Source: Pseudomonas mandelii
GTDB taxonomy: Bacteria > Pseudomonadota > Gammaproteobacteria > Pseudomonadales > Pseudomonadaceae
Assembly: GCF_024138395.1 (NCBI RefSeq)
Contig: NZ_JAMYDU010000006.1
Coordinates: forward strand, 124,001 to 188,000
Reading direction: 5' to 3'
Length of the DNA stretch: 64,000 nucleotides
Part shown: in pieces, positions 32,885 through 42,113 of the stretch
Layout of the letters: each line of letters begins with the position of its first letter
How positions within the stretch are numbered: the first letter of the stretch is position 1
Translations under genes and position numbers: made by a program
Notes under the pieces: model-generated
Told to the model about the DNA's origin: nothing
Databases searched by the model: none
What the model saw: only the letters and a program-made list of their open reading frames with translations

Positions 32885-34603
32885 ATGCAATCGCTCGAAC
32901 CGCTGACGATACTGATCGCTGAAGACAGCGCGGCCGATCGCTTGCTGCTGTCGACTATCGTCCGGCGCCAGGGCCATGAAGTGCTGACGGCCGCCAACGG
33001 CGCCGAGGCGGTCGAAGCGTTCCGTTCGCAGCGACCACACCTGGTGCTGATGGACGCCATGATGCCGGTGATGGACGGTTTCGAGGCTGCGCGGCAGATC
33101 AAGGCGCTGGCCGGTGAAACCCTGGTGCCGATCATCTTTTTGACGTCGCTGACCGAAAGCGAAGCCCTGGCCCGCTGTCTGGAGGCCGGGGGCGACGATT
33201 TTCTGGCAAAGCCTTACAACCAGGTGATCCTCGCCGCCAAGATAAAGGCCATGGACCGTTTGCGACGTTTGCAAGCCACGGTGCTGGAGCAGCGCGACCT
33301 GATCGCCAGGCACCACGATTACCTGCTCAACGAGCAACGGGTAGCCAAAGCCGTGTTCGACAAGGTCGCCCATTCCGGTTGCCTGAACGCGCCGAACATC
33401 CGTTACCTGCAATCGCCCTATGCGCTGTTCAATGGCGATTTGTTATTGGCCGCATTCACCCCGGCCGGCGACATGAATGTGCTGTTGGGCGATTTCACTG
33501 GCCATGGTTTGCCTGCCGCCGTCGGCGCGATGCCCCTGGCTGAAGTCTTCTACGGCATGACGGCCAAGGGCTACGGTTTGTCCGAAACCCTGCGCGAGAT
33601 GAACGCCAAGCTCAAACGTATCCTGCCAGTGGACATGTTCTGCTGTGCGACCCTGCTGTGCCTGAGTTTTCAGCGAGGATCGGTGGAGGTCTGGAACGGC
33701 GGGATGCCGGACGGTTACCTGCACAGCATTGCCAGCGGCGAACGTACAGTGCTGACGGCGCGGCACTTGCCGCTGGGCGTGCTGAGCCCGCAAACCTTCG
33801 ATGATCGCACTGAGGTGTTCCCGATGGCCGTCGGGGATCGGGTGTTTCTGCTGTCTGACGGGGTGATCGATACCTGCGATGCCAATGAACAATTGTTTGG
33901 CGTAGAGCGATTGGAGCAGGTGTTTGCAGCCAATCGTCAGCCTGATGCGCTGTTCGAAGAGATCGAACAGGCGCTGCGGGACTTTCGCGGGGAGGCCCGC
34001 GATGACGTGAGCATGGTCGAGGTCAGTCTGCTGGAGGCTGCGCAATTGAGTCCGCCAGCGCCAGTGTACTCTGACAGCGGCCAGTCCAGCCCGCTGGACT
34101 GGTCGGTGAGTTTCGAGTTCCGTGCCGCCACGCTTAAACGCTTCAATCCGCTGCCGTACTTGTTACAGTTGCTGCTTGAGGTGCATGGCCTGCGGGCTCA
34201 GAGTGGCGCGCTCTACAGTGTGTTGGCAGAGCTTTATTCCAACGCCCTGGAGCATGGCGTGTTGGGGCTGGATTCGAGTCTGAAGCGCGATGCTTCGGGT
34301 TTTGCGCGTTATTATCAGCAGCGCAATGCGCGCCTGGACGAATTGCGCGACGGTTATGTGCGGGTGCATTTGCAGGTGACGCCAAAAGGCGAGGGCGGTT
34401 GTTTGGCGATTCGGGTCGAAGACAGCGGCAGGGGATTCGATGTGGCGCGGGTGATGGAGCGTCCTGCCGATGGTGTCCGTCTGTCGGGACGTGGCGTCAG
34501 TTTGATCCGTCAGTTGAGCCATCATGCGCGCTGGACCGATAATGGTCGAAGTGCTCACGTGGAGTTCTTCTGGGAGGCTCTGGCTCAATCCCAACATTCT
34601 TGA
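32885..34603 (+). CDS. hsbR: response regulator with PP2C phosphatase and kinase domain
   Basis: The 572-residue protein has three domains: a receiver (ILIAEDSAADRLLLS, phospho-acceptor Asp57 in LVLMDAMMPVMDG, lysine in LAKPYNQ), a PP2C/SpoIIE-type phosphatase (about 170-390: LLGDFTGHGLPAAVGAMPLA, VFLLSDGVIDTCDANEQLFG) and a C-terminal HATPase/anti-sigma-like kinase domain (about 425-570: YSVLAELYSNALEHGVLGLD, IRVEDSGRGFDV, LSGRGVSLIRQLS). This is the HsbR layout: it phosphorylates or dephosphorylates HsbA depending on HptB input. ATG 32885 gives a conventional receiver start; TTG 32876 overlapping the hsbA stop is an alternative. Confidence 0.88.
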   Translation: MQSLEPLTILIAEDSAADRLLLSTIVRRQGHEVLTAANGAEAVEAFRSQRPHLVLMDAMMPVMDGFEAARQIKALAGETLVPIIFLTSLTESEALARCLEAGGDDFLAKPYNQVILAAKIKAMDRLRRLQATVLEQRDLIARHHDYLLNEQRVAKAVFDKVAHSGCLNAPNIRYLQSPYALFNGDLLLAAFTPAGDMNVLLGDFTGHGLPAAVGAMPLAEVFYGMTAKGYGLSETLREMNAKLKRILPVDMFCCATLLCLSFQRGSVEVWNGGMPDGYLHSIASGERTVLTARHLPLGVLSPQTFDDRTEVFPMAVGDRVFLLSDGVIDTCDANEQLFGVERLEQVFAANRQPDALFEEIEQALRDFRGEARDDVSMVEVSLLEAAQLSPPAPVYSDSGQSSPLDWSVSFEFRAATLKRFNPLPYLLQLLLEVHGLRAQSGALYSVLAELYSNALEHGVLGLDSSLKRDASGFARYYQQRNARLDELRDGYVRVHLQVTPKGEGGCLAIRVEDSGRGFDVARVMERPADGVRLSGRGVSLIRQLSHHARWTDNGRSAHVEFFWEALAQSQHS

Positions 34604-34618
34604 TCAAGGAGCGAACAA

Positions 34619-34966
34619 GTGGCTGACACACATCTGGACCGTGACGTGCTGAGCGCGTTGCAGGAAGTTATGGAAGACGGGTATCCAGAATTACTCGATA
34701 CCTTTCTCGCCGATTCCGAAGAGCGTTTGAGTCTGCTGCGGCAAACTGGCGATGCCGATCAGTTGGGCGCCGCTGCGCACAGCTTCAAAGGCAGCAGCAG
34801 CAATATGGGCGCTACCCGCCTGGCCGAGCTGTGCCATGAGCTGGAGCAGCGAGCCAAGCAAAAAAGCCTTGAGGGCATTGAAGCGCTGGTCGGAGAAATT
34901 GACGGCGAATTCGCCATTGTCCGGCCCCTCTACGAAGCTGAGCGCCAGCGCTCCCTTGCTGAATAA
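34619..34966 (+). CDS. hptB: histidine phosphotransfer protein
   Basis: This 115-residue Hpt protein carries the phospho-histidine His54 in AAAHSFKGSSSNMGATRL, the canonical Hpt signature, on a four-helix bundle. In P. aeruginosa, HptB receives phosphate from hybrid kinases and passes it to HsbR. The start is GTG 34619 with AAGGAG about 9 bases upstream. It lies 15 bases after hsbR and is followed by a sigma-54 promoter for fliK. Confidence 0.88.
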   Translation: MADTHLDRDVLSALQEVMEDGYPELLDTFLADSEERLSLLRQTGDADQLGAAAHSFKGSSSNMGATRLAELCHELEQRAKQKSLEGIEALVGEIDGEFAIVRPLYEAERQRSLAE

Positions 34967-35005
34967 AACTGCCGCCCGGCGCTTTTAGCGGTCAGCGAAC
35001 AAAGC

Positions 35006-35021
35006 TGGCTCGACCCTTGCT
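35006..35021 (+). promoter_or_regulatory. sigma-54 promoter of fliK
   Basis: TGGCTCG-N4-TTGCT with GG (35007-35008) and GC (35019-35020) 10 nt apart; one base off consensus. It lies 51 bases before the fliK ATG and gives fliK its own promoter separate from the hsb genes. Confidence 0.85.
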
Positions 35022-35071
35022 AACAACTTACTCAACTGTACCTACGATCCCAGTGCAGCGGAGACCGTTTT

Positions 35072-36433
35072 ATGCCCGTTACCCCAAACACGCTTCTTCA
35101 GGCCACCACCACGGCCAAGGCTCAAGCCGCATCCGCCAATACACCGGCGCTGACAGCTGAGCCCGGGGACAAGGCCTCCAGCTTCGCTCAGGTCTATGCT
35201 AATCAGGCCCAGAACAAACCCTCCGCCATGACGGACGGCTCGGCTAAACCCGCACGCGACAAAGCGCCGGACAGCGCCAGCAAAAAAGATCTGGTCAACG
35301 ACAAGTCTGCCGCCCCGGAACCGACGGTTGCCGATAGCGGCAAATCCTTGCCCGCCGATAAACCGGCGCAAACGGATGACAAGGCTGTCGCGGACGATGC
35401 GTCCGTGGTTGCCGAAATACCGGTCGTCGATGCCGCACCGGTGGACCCGAGCCTCGATCCAGTCTTGATGCAGGTCGTCGCGCCGGTTGTACAGGTTCCC
35501 GCGCCGGAAACTCCACCGGTGGTGGCCGCTGTGCAGTCATCCGTTGAAGTCCCTGCCGCGGCCTCCGTTACTGCGGCTGCCGCGCAAGTTGTAGCGGTCG
35601 CTGATCCGGATTTCGACCCCGAAGCCGACCCTCTCGATGCCCTGCCAGCCGTGCGCATGGCCATGGAGCAGGGCGGGCACGTTTCGGCCGCCAGCCAGGC
35701 CCAGCCAAAAGCCGCACCGACCTCGGCTCAAGTCGACGGCGAGCCGACTTCGGCACAAAACTTTGCTGCGGGCATGGCGAGCATGCTGGATGTACAAGCT
35801 GATCAGGACAGCACCAGTCAGGGTGGCGAGAAGGCCTTCAGTGGGTTGATCGATGGCGGCCTCAAGGATCTCTCGTCCGCCAGTAGCGATACTCGCGTCG
35901 ATGATTTCGCCAACCGTCTGGCGGCACTGACCCAGGCGGCAACGCCCAAGACTGCCAATGCATTGCCGGTGAACCAGCCAATCGCCATGCATCAGAGCGG
36001 TTGGACCGAAGAGGTGGTCAATCGGGTCATGTACCTGTCCAGCGCCAACCTCAAGGCGGCCGACATCCAGTTGCAACCTGCCGAGCTCGGACGCCTCGAT
36101 ATTCGGGTGAGCATGGTGCCGGATCAGCAGACCCAGGTGACCTTCATGAGCGCCCACCCCAGCGTTCGCGAAGCGCTCGACGGGCAAATGCATCGCCTGC
36201 GCGATATGTTCGCGCAGCAGGGCATGGGTCAGGTGGACGTCAACGTTTCCGATCAGTCCCGTGGCTGGCAGGGGCAGGGTCAGGAACAGGCTCAACAGCG
36301 GCAGGGTGGACGTACCAATGCCAATGGCGGTCGCCTCGACTCTGGTGATGAAGAACTTCCTGCTACGGTCGCTGAAGTAGCCGCCAACACCACCAGCGTG
36401 ATAGGCACCAGCGCCGTCGACTACTACGCCTGA
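35072..36433 (+). CDS. fliK: flagellar hook-length control protein
   Basis: FliK (453 residues) measures the hook and switches export specificity through FlhB. The long N-terminal two thirds are Ala/Pro/Asp/Val-rich and poorly conserved, as usual. The C-terminal Flg_hook domain (about 310-420) contains MHQSGWTEEVVNRVMYLSSA, ADIQLQPAELGRLDIRVSM and HPSVREALDGQMHRLRDMFA. A Gln-rich tail follows (QGQGQEQAQQRQGGR). GGAGA precedes ATG 35072. A REP pair and a sigma-54 site separate it from fliL. Confidence 0.93.
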   Translation: MPVTPNTLLQATTTAKAQAASANTPALTAEPGDKASSFAQVYANQAQNKPSAMTDGSAKPARDKAPDSASKKDLVNDKSAAPEPTVADSGKSLPADKPAQTDDKAVADDASVVAEIPVVDAAPVDPSLDPVLMQVVAPVVQVPAPETPPVVAAVQSSVEVPAAASVTAAAAQVVAVADPDFDPEADPLDALPAVRMAMEQGGHVSAASQAQPKAAPTSAQVDGEPTSAQNFAAGMASMLDVQADQDSTSQGGEKAFSGLIDGGLKDLSSASSDTRVDDFANRLAALTQAATPKTANALPVNQPIAMHQSGWTEEVVNRVMYLSSANLKAADIQLQPAELGRLDIRVSMVPDQQTQVTFMSAHPSVREALDGQMHRLRDMFAQQGMGQVDVNVSDQSRGWQGQGQEQAQQRQGGRTNANGGRLDSGDEELPATVAEVAANTTSVIGTSAVDYYA

Positions 36434-36450
36434 TCGAACTCACATAAAAC

Positions 36451-36542
36451 CTGTGGGAGCGGGCTTGCCCGCGATGGCGGCATAACAGTCGATGAATATA
36501 TTGACTGTCAGGCCTTCATCGCGGGCAAGCCCGCTCCCACAG
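36451..36542. repeat. inverted REP pair (BIME-like)
   Basis: CTGTGGGAGCGGGCTTGCCC plus GCGAT (36451-36475) is repeated in perfect inverse at 36518-36542. The intervening 42 bases contain a smaller inverted repeat (ACAGTC / GACTGT). This is the common Pseudomonas REP doublet, of a slightly different core sequence (GGAGCGGGC) from the others in the window. It fills much of the 234-base gap between fliK and fliL. Confidence 0.9.
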
Positions 36543-36601
36543 TGGTTTATGGCGTTCTGCAGATTGCTGTAGTTACCTGACCCCTCTCCCTCGGATACTT
36601 C

Positions 36602-36617
36602 TGGCATAACACTTGCT
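36602..36617 (+). promoter_or_regulatory. sigma-54 promoter of fliLMNOPQR-flhB
   Basis: TGGCATAACACTTGCT: TGGCA and TTGCT with GG (36603-36604) and GC (36615-36616) 10 nt apart. It lies 66 bases before the fliL ATG and just past the REP pair. Confidence 0.82.
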
Positions 36618-36667
36618 CTTGCCTTGCCGTGCGACTGTGAAAACCCGAATAGTGACGGATTATTGGC

Positions 36668-37171
36668 ATGGCTAAGAGCGACGCAGCACCAGTGAAAGAC
36701 CCCGCAACCAAAGGCAAAATCAAGCTGATCATTGTAATCGTCGTGGCCCTGTTGCTGGCGATCGGCTTGTCCGTGGGGGCGACCTGGTTCTTCATGCACA
36801 GCGCCCAGAGCAAACCTGCCCCCGCGGCTGAAACCGCTGTGGTCGGCAAGCAGCCGGCGATCTTCGAGCCCATGGCGCCGGCCTTCGTGGCCAACTACAA
36901 CCAGAACGGCCGCCAGCGCTACATGCAGGTGAGTATCACCCTGCAGGGCCGCAATCAGGCCGATCTGGACGCGCTCAAAGTCCACATGCCGGTGATCCGC
37001 AATAACCTGGTCATGCTGTTTTCCGGTCAGGATTTCACCACGCTGGCGACGCCTGTCGGCCAGGAAATGTTGCGTCAGAAAGCCACGGCCAGCGTCCAGG
37101 AAGTGGCGCAGAAAGAGCTGGGTAAAGTGGTGATCGAACAGTTGCTTTTCACTAATTTCGTACTGCAGTAG
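36668..37171 (+). CDS. fliL: flagellar basal body-associated protein FliL
   Basis: FliL (167 residues) is a single-pass inner membrane protein that rings the stator. The membrane segment is at about 18-42 (IKLIIVIVVALLLAIGLSVG), followed by a periplasmic stomatin-like domain (FEPMAPAFVANYNQNGRQRY, MQVSITLQGRNQADLDALKV) and the typical C-terminal VIEQLLFTNFVLQ. It lies 9 bases before fliM. Confidence 0.95.
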   Translation: MAKSDAAPVKDPATKGKIKLIIVIVVALLLAIGLSVGATWFFMHSAQSKPAPAAETAVVGKQPAIFEPMAPAFVANYNQNGRQRYMQVSITLQGRNQADLDALKVHMPVIRNNLVMLFSGQDFTTLATPVGQEMLRQKATASVQEVAQKELGKVVIEQLLFTNFVLQ

Positions 37172-37180
37172 GAACACGAC

Positions 37181-38149
37181 ATGGCCGTGCAGGACCTGCT
37201 GTCCCAGGATGAGATCGATGCGCTGTTGCATGGCGTCGACGATGGTCTGGTACAGACCGATAACGCTGCCGAACCCGGCAGTGTCAAAAGCTACGACCTG
37301 ACCAGCCAGGATCGCATCGTCCGTGGACGCATGCCGACCCTGGAAATGATCAACGAGCGTTTTGCCCGCTACACCCGCATCAGCATGTTCAACATGTTGC
37401 GCCGCTCGGCGGACGTTGCCGTCGGTGGCGTGCAGGTGATGAAGTTCGGCGAATACGTGCACTCGCTGTACGTGCCGACCAGTCTCAACCTGGTCAAGAT
37501 CAAACCGCTGCGCGGCACCGCGTTGTTCATCCTCGACGCCAAGCTGGTGTTCAAACTGGTGGACAACTTCTTTGGCGGCGACGGCCGTCACGCGAAGATC
37601 GAAGGGCGTGAATTCACCCCCACCGAACTGCGTGTGGTGCGCATGGTGCTGGAACAGGCCTTCGTCGATTTGAAGGAAGCCTGGCAGGCGATCATGGAAG
37701 TGAACTTCGAGTACATCAACTCGGAAGTGAACCCGGCCATGGCCAACATCGTCGGCCCGAGCGAGGCCGTTGTGGTGTCGACGTTCCACATCGAGCTCGA
37801 TGGCGGTGGCGGCGACCTGCACGTGACCATGCCGTACTCGATGATCGAGCCGGTGCGCGAAATGCTCGACGCCGGCTTCCAGTCGGACCTCGACGATCAG
37901 GACGAGCGCTGGATCAACGCCTTGCGCCAGGACGTACTGGACGTCGACGTGCCGATCGGTGCCACCGTGGCCCGCCGCCAGCTGCGTCTTCGCGACATCT
38001 TGCACATGCAGCCCGGGGACATTATTCCGGTCGAGATGCCGGAAGAAATGATCATGCGCGCCAATGGCGTACCGGCCTTCAAGGTCAAGATGGGCTCGCA
38101 CAAAGGCAACCTCGCGTTGCAGGTGATCGAGCCGATCGAGCGCCGCTGA
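37181..38149 (+). CDS. fliM: flagellar motor switch protein FliM
   Basis: FliM (322 residues) forms the C ring and receives CheY-P. The N-terminal CheY-binding peptide is LLSQDEIDALLHGVDDG. The CheC-like middle domain (LVKIKPLRGTALFILDAKLV, LVDNFFGGDGRHAKIEGREF) and the C-terminal SpoA domain (VARRQLRLRDILHMQPGDII) follow. fliN begins 64 bases downstream. Confidence 0.97.
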   Translation: MAVQDLLSQDEIDALLHGVDDGLVQTDNAAEPGSVKSYDLTSQDRIVRGRMPTLEMINERFARYTRISMFNMLRRSADVAVGGVQVMKFGEYVHSLYVPTSLNLVKIKPLRGTALFILDAKLVFKLVDNFFGGDGRHAKIEGREFTPTELRVVRMVLEQAFVDLKEAWQAIMEVNFEYINSEVNPAMANIVGPSEAVVVSTFHIELDGGGGDLHVTMPYSMIEPVREMLDAGFQSDLDDQDERWINALRQDVLDVDVPIGATVARRQLRLRDILHMQPGDIIPVEMPEEMIMRANGVPAFKVKMGSHKGNLALQVIEPIERR

Positions 38150-38213
38150 CCGGCGCTCCAACTCCCCCCTTTAATTGACTGCTCTTGATTGAGCAGGTGC
38201 CCGCCGAGGACAA

Positions 38214-38675
38214 ATGATGAACGACGATATGAACGCCCAGGACGACCAGGCACTGGCCGATGAGTGGGCTGCGGCCCTGGAAGAAACCGGTGACGCCGGG
38301 CAGGACGATATCGATGCCTTGCTGGCCGCCGACGCCAGCGGTTCGTCGTCCAACCGCTTGCCAATGGAAGAGTTCGGCAGCGTGCCGAGGAACAACGATC
38401 CGGTGACGCTGGACGGTCCGAACCTGGACGTGATCCTCGATATCCCGGTGTCGATTTCCATGGAAGTCGGCAGCACCGATATCAACATCCGCAACCTGCT
38501 GCAACTCAACCAGGGTTCGGTGATCGAGCTCGATCGTCTGGCCGGCGAGCCGCTGGACGTGCTGGTCAACGGCACGCTCATCGCCCACGGTGAAGTGGTG
38601 GTGGTCAATGAAAAGTTCGGCATTCGCCTGACCGACGTGATCAGCCCAAGCGAACGCATCAAGAAGCTGCGCTGA
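38214..38675 (+). CDS. fliN: flagellar motor switch protein FliN
   Basis: FliN (153 residues) builds the base of the C ring. An acidic N-terminal extension (MMNDDMNAQDDQALADEWAA) includes AGQDDIDALLAAD, similar to the FliM N-terminal peptide. The SpoA domain follows (about 70-150: VILDIPVSISMEVGSTDINI, LNQGSVIELDRLAGEPLDVL, VVVNEKFGIRLTDVISPSER). ATG 38214 or 38217 both follow GAGGACA. It is directly adjacent to fliO. Confidence 0.95.
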   Translation: MMNDDMNAQDDQALADEWAAALEETGDAGQDDIDALLAADASGSSSNRLPMEEFGSVPRNNDPVTLDGPNLDVILDIPVSISMEVGSTDINIRNLLQLNQGSVIELDRLAGEPLDVLVNGTLIAHGEVVVVNEKFGIRLTDVISPSERIKKLR

Positions 38676-39137
38676 GTGAAAAAGGTTCTGGGTTTTGTGC
38701 TTGGGTTGGCGCTGGCCTTGCCGTTCAGCGTGTTGGCTGCCGAACCGGTAACGACGGCTGCGACAGCGGCTGCTACGCCGGCCGTCAGCAGCGGTGTGGC
38801 TGGGCAATTGACGCAATTGGTATTCGGCTTGGTGCTGGTGCTGGGGTTGATCTTCTTCCTCGCTTGGCTGCTGCGCCGGGTCCAACAGGCTGGGCCGGCC
38901 GGCAAGGGGCAGGTGATCGAGCTGATCGGTTCGCGTGCCCTGGGTCCCCGTGACCGTTTGATGCTGGTGCAGGTCGGCAACGAACAGATTCTGCTCGGCC
39001 TGAGCCCCGGCACCATCACCGCGTTGCACGTGCTCAAGGAGCCGGTGCAAGTGCCGAGCGGGCCTGAAAAGGCGACCCCGGAGTTTGCTCAGCATCTGTT
39101 GAGGATGCTCGGCAAGGATCATAAGGATAAGAAGTAA
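38676..39137 (+). CDS. fliO: flagellar export protein FliO
   Basis: FliO (153 residues) helps assemble the FliP export channel. It opens with a signal-like helix ([20 protein letters not shown]), has a membrane helix at about 47-68 ([20 protein letters not shown]) and a cytoplasmic domain with [20 protein letters not shown] and [19 protein letters not shown] 38676 immediately follows the fliN stop. It overlaps fliP by one base. Confidence 0.93.
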   Translation: MKKVLGFVLGLALALPFSVLAAEPVTTAATAAATPAVSSGVAGQLTQLVFGLVLVLGLIFFLAWLLRRVQQAGPAGKGQVIELIGSRALGPRDRLMLVQVGNEQILLGLSPGTITALHVLKEPVQVPSGPEKATPEFAQHLLRMLGKDHKDKK

Positions 39138-39895
39138 TGGGTGCGTTACGCATCGTCTTGACCCTGGCCCTGATGCTGGCCGCACCGCTGGCGTTTGCCG
39201 CCGATCCGTTGTCGATCCCGGCAATCACTTTGGGCACTAACGCCGAAGGCGCTCAGGAATACTCGGTCAGCCTGCAAATCCTGCTGATCATGACTGCGCT
39301 GAGTTTCATCCCGGCGTTCGTCATGCTGATGACCAGTTTCACCCGGATCATAATCGTGTTCTCGATCCTGCGTCAGGCCCTGGGCTTGCAGCAGACACCG
39401 TCGAACCAGATCCTCACCGGCATGGCGCTGTTCCTGACTATGTTCATCATGGCGCCAGTGTTCGATCGGGTGAATCAGGATGCCTTGCAGCCCTATCTGG
39501 CGGAGAAACTCACCGCTCAGGATGCCGTGACCAAGGCTCAGGTGCCGATCAAGGACTTCATGCTGGCCCAGACGCGCAGCAGCGATCTGGAGTTGTTTAT
39601 GCGCCTGTCCAAGCGCACCGACATCGCTACACCTGATCAGGCGCCGCTGACGATTCTAGTGCCGGCGTTCGTCACTTCCGAGCTGAAAACCGCGTTCCAG
39701 ATCGGCTTCATGATCTTCATTCCGTTCCTGATCATCGACCTGGTCGTGGCCAGTGTGCTGATGGCGATGGGTATGATGATGCTCTCGCCACTGATCATTT
39801 CCCTGCCGTTCAAGATCATGCTGTTCGTGCTGGTGGATGGTTGGGCGTTGATCATCGGTACCTTGGCGAGCAGCTTCGGCGGCGTTTCACCATGA
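39137..39895 (+). CDS. fliP: flagellar export gate protein FliP
   Basis: FliP (252 residues) is the main channel subunit of the export gate. A cleavable signal peptide ([20 protein letters not shown]) precedes [60 protein letters not shown] and [20 protein letters not shown], all diagnostic for the family. The ATG shares a base with the fliO stop and the 3' end overlaps fliQ by 4 bases. Confidence 0.97.
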   Translation: MGALRIVLTLALMLAAPLAFAADPLSIPAITLGTNAEGAQEYSVSLQILLIMTALSFIPAFVMLMTSFTRIIIVFSILRQALGLQQTPSNQILTGMALFLTMFIMAPVFDRVNQDALQPYLAEKLTAQDAVTKAQVPIKDFMLAQTRSSDLELFMRLSKRTDIATPDQAPLTILVPAFVTSELKTAFQIGFMIFIPFLIIDLVVASVLMAMGMMMLSPLIISLPFKIMLFVLVDGWALIIGTLASSFGGVSP

Positions 39896-40161
39896 CGCCG
39901 GAAGTTGCCGTAGACATCTTTCGCGAAGCGCTGTGGCTGACCACCATGATGGTTGCCGTGCTGGTGATTCCGAGCTTGCTGGTGGGGTTGTTGGTGGCGA
40001 TGTTCCAGGCCGCCACCCAGATCAACGAACAGACTCTGAGCTTCCTGCCGCGACTGCTGGTGATGCTGGTGACGCTGATCGTTGCTGGCCCGTGGCTTGT
40101 GCAGACTTTCATGGAATACATTCTCCAGCTGTACCACAGCATTCCTCAGGTCATCGGCTAA
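39892..40161 (+). CDS. fliQ: flagellar export gate protein FliQ
   Basis: FliQ (89 residues) has two membrane helices (about 16-40 and 50-75) and the motif [23 protein letters not shown] 39892 is chosen because it overlaps the fliP stop as ATGA and gives the family start [15 protein letters not shown]; the upstream extension of the frame runs back into fliP. Confidence 0.95.
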   Translation: MTPEVAVDIFREALWLTTMMVAVLVIPSLLVGLLVAMFQAATQINEQTLSFLPRLLVMLVTLIVAGPWLVQTFMEYILQLYHSIPQVIG

Positions 40162-40164
40162 ACC

Positions 40165-40947
40165 ATGTCGCTGCTGCAGCTGACCGATACCCAGATCAGC
40201 ACCTGGGTGGCGACGTTCCTGTTGCCGCTGTTTCGCATCGGCTCGTTGTTGATGGTGATGCCGATTTTCGGCACGACCCTGGTGCCCATGCGTGTGCGTC
40301 TGTACTTCGCTCTGGCGATCACCCTCGTGATTGCCCCCGGCCTGCCGCCGATGCCGCCGGTCAATGCACTCGACCTGAGCGCACTGCTGCTGATCGCCGA
40401 GCAAATCATCATTGGCGCGGTGTTGGGTTTTTCCTTGCAGCTGTTCTTCCAGGCTTTTGTGGTCGCCGGGCAAATTGTCGCGATCCAGATGGGCATGGGC
40501 TTCGCCTCGATGGTCGACCCTACGAACGGTGTGTCGGTGGCGGTGATCGGGCAGTTTTTCACCATGCTGGTGACCCTGCTGTTCCTGTCGATGAATGGCC
40601 ACTTGGTGGTGTTCGAAGTCCTCACCGAAAGCTTCACCACGCTGCCGGTCGGTGGCGGGTTGATGGTCCATCATTTCTGGGAATTGGCCGGCAAACTCGG
40701 CTGGGTACTCGGTGCGGCACTGTTGCTGGTTTTGCCAGCGATCACGGCGTTGCTGGTGGTCAACATTGCGTTTGGCGTGATGACTCGGGCGGCGCCGCAG
40801 TTGAACATCTTCTCGATCGGCTTCCCGCTGACCCTGGTGCTTGGGCTGTTCATCGTCTGGGTCGGTCTGGCGGACATTCTCAATCAGTATCAACCGCTGG
40901 CCTCCGAGGCTTTGCAGTTGTTACGCGAACTGGCACGGGCGCGCTGA
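40165..40947 (+). CDS. fliR: flagellar export gate protein FliR
   Basis: FliR (260 residues) completes the FliPQR export channel. It is a very hydrophobic, six-helix protein with WVATFLLPLFRIGSLLMVMP, GFASMVDPTNGVSVAVIGQF, LTESFTTLPVG and INIAFG-type segments such as LLVVNIAFGVMTRAAPQLNI. It lies 3 bases after fliQ and 3 before flhB. Confidence 0.96.
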   Translation: MSLLQLTDTQISTWVATFLLPLFRIGSLLMVMPIFGTTLVPMRVRLYFALAITLVIAPGLPPMPPVNALDLSALLLIAEQIIIGAVLGFSLQLFFQAFVVAGQIVAIQMGMGFASMVDPTNGVSVAVIGQFFTMLVTLLFLSMNGHLVVFEVLTESFTTLPVGGGLMVHHFWELAGKLGWVLGAALLLVLPAITALLVVNIAFGVMTRAAPQLNIFSIGFPLTLVLGLFIVWVGLADILNQYQPLASEALQLLRELARAR

Positions 40948-40950
40948 GTC

Positions 40951-42090
40951 ATGGCTGAGAGCGAAAGCGGTCAGGACAAAACAGAAGACCCCACGGAGAA
41001 ACGTAAAAAGGACTCCCGTGAGAAGGGCGAGATTGCGCGCTCCAAGGAGCTCAATACCTTGGCGGTCATGCTCGCTGGCGCCGGTGCGCTGCTGATTTTC
41101 GGTGGTGCGTTGGCGCAGGACATGATGGAGCTGATGCGCATGAACTTCTCGCTCTCGCGGGAAGTGATTCTGGATCAGCGCTCCATGGGCACGTACCTGC
41201 TGCACTCGGGGCAGATCGCCCTGTTGGCGATTCAGCCGGTGATGATCACCATGCTGCTGGCTGCGCTGATAGGTCCGATTTCCCTGGGGGGCTGGCTATT
41301 CGCGGCCGGCTCCATGGCCCCCAAGTTCAGTCGCATGAATCCGGGGGCGGGGTTGAAACGGATGTTCTCGGCCAAGGCGCTGGTGGAATTGCTCAAGGCC
41401 CTGGCGAAGTTTTTCATCGTGTTGTTTGTAGCGTTGGCGGTCTTGTCGGCGGATATCGACGATCTGCTGCGCATCGCTCACGAACCCTTGGACATGGCGA
41501 TCATTCACAGCCTGCAACTGGTTGGCTGGAGCACCTTGTGGATGGCGTGCGGGCTGATCATCATCGCGGCGGTGGATGTGCCGGTGCAGATTTGGGAAAG
41601 CCTGAAAAAACTGAAGATGACCAAGCAGGAAGTGCGCGACGAGCACAAGGATCAGGAAGGTAAGCCAGAGGTCAAACAGCGCATTCGCCAGTTGCAGCGC
41701 GAGATGTCGCAGCGGCGGATGATGGCGGCCATTCCCGAGGCCGACGTGGTCATCACCAACCCGACTCATTACGCCGTAGCCCTCAAGTACGATCCAGACA
41801 AAGGCAATGCGCCGGTGCTGTTGGCCAAGGGCAGCGACTTCCTCGCTTTGAAGATTCGCGAAATCGCCGTGGCCAACAATGTGCTGCTGCTCGAATCGCC
41901 GGCGCTGGCGCGTTCAATCTACTACTCCACGGAACTGGAGCAGGAAATTCCCGGCGGGCTGTATCTGGCGGTTGCCCAGGTATTGGCCTATGTCTATCAA
42001 ATCCGCCAGTACCGTGCCGGCAAGGGCAAGCGCCCGGATCCGCTCCAGAATGATTTGCCGATTCCGCCGGATCTGCGCCGCGATTCCTGA
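40951..42090 (+). CDS. flhB: flagellar export switch protein FlhB
   Basis: FlhB (379 residues) controls substrate switching. It starts with SGQDKTEDPTEKRKKDSREK, has four membrane helices (about 30-220), and carries the self-cleavage motif NPTH in ADVVITNPTHYAVALKYDPD (about 268-271). The C-terminal cytoplasmic domain follows with KGSDFLALKIREIAVANNV and LARSIYYSTELEQEIPGGLY. It ends the operon; a REP pair follows. Confidence 0.97.
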   Translation: MAESESGQDKTEDPTEKRKKDSREKGEIARSKELNTLAVMLAGAGALLIFGGALAQDMMELMRMNFSLSREVILDQRSMGTYLLHSGQIALLAIQPVMITMLLAALIGPISLGGWLFAAGSMAPKFSRMNPGAGLKRMFSAKALVELLKALAKFFIVLFVALAVLSADIDDLLRIAHEPLDMAIIHSLQLVGWSTLWMACGLIIIAAVDVPVQIWESLKKLKMTKQEVRDEHKDQEGKPEVKQRIRQLQREMSQRRMMAAIPEADVVITNPTHYAVALKYDPDKGNAPVLLAKGSDFLALKIREIAVANNVLLLESPALARSIYYSTELEQEIPGGLYLAVAQVLAYVYQIRQYRAGKGKRPDPLQNDLPIPPDLRRDS

Positions 42091-42113
42091 TTGGCGTGTT
42101 GGTAATGCTGGCC

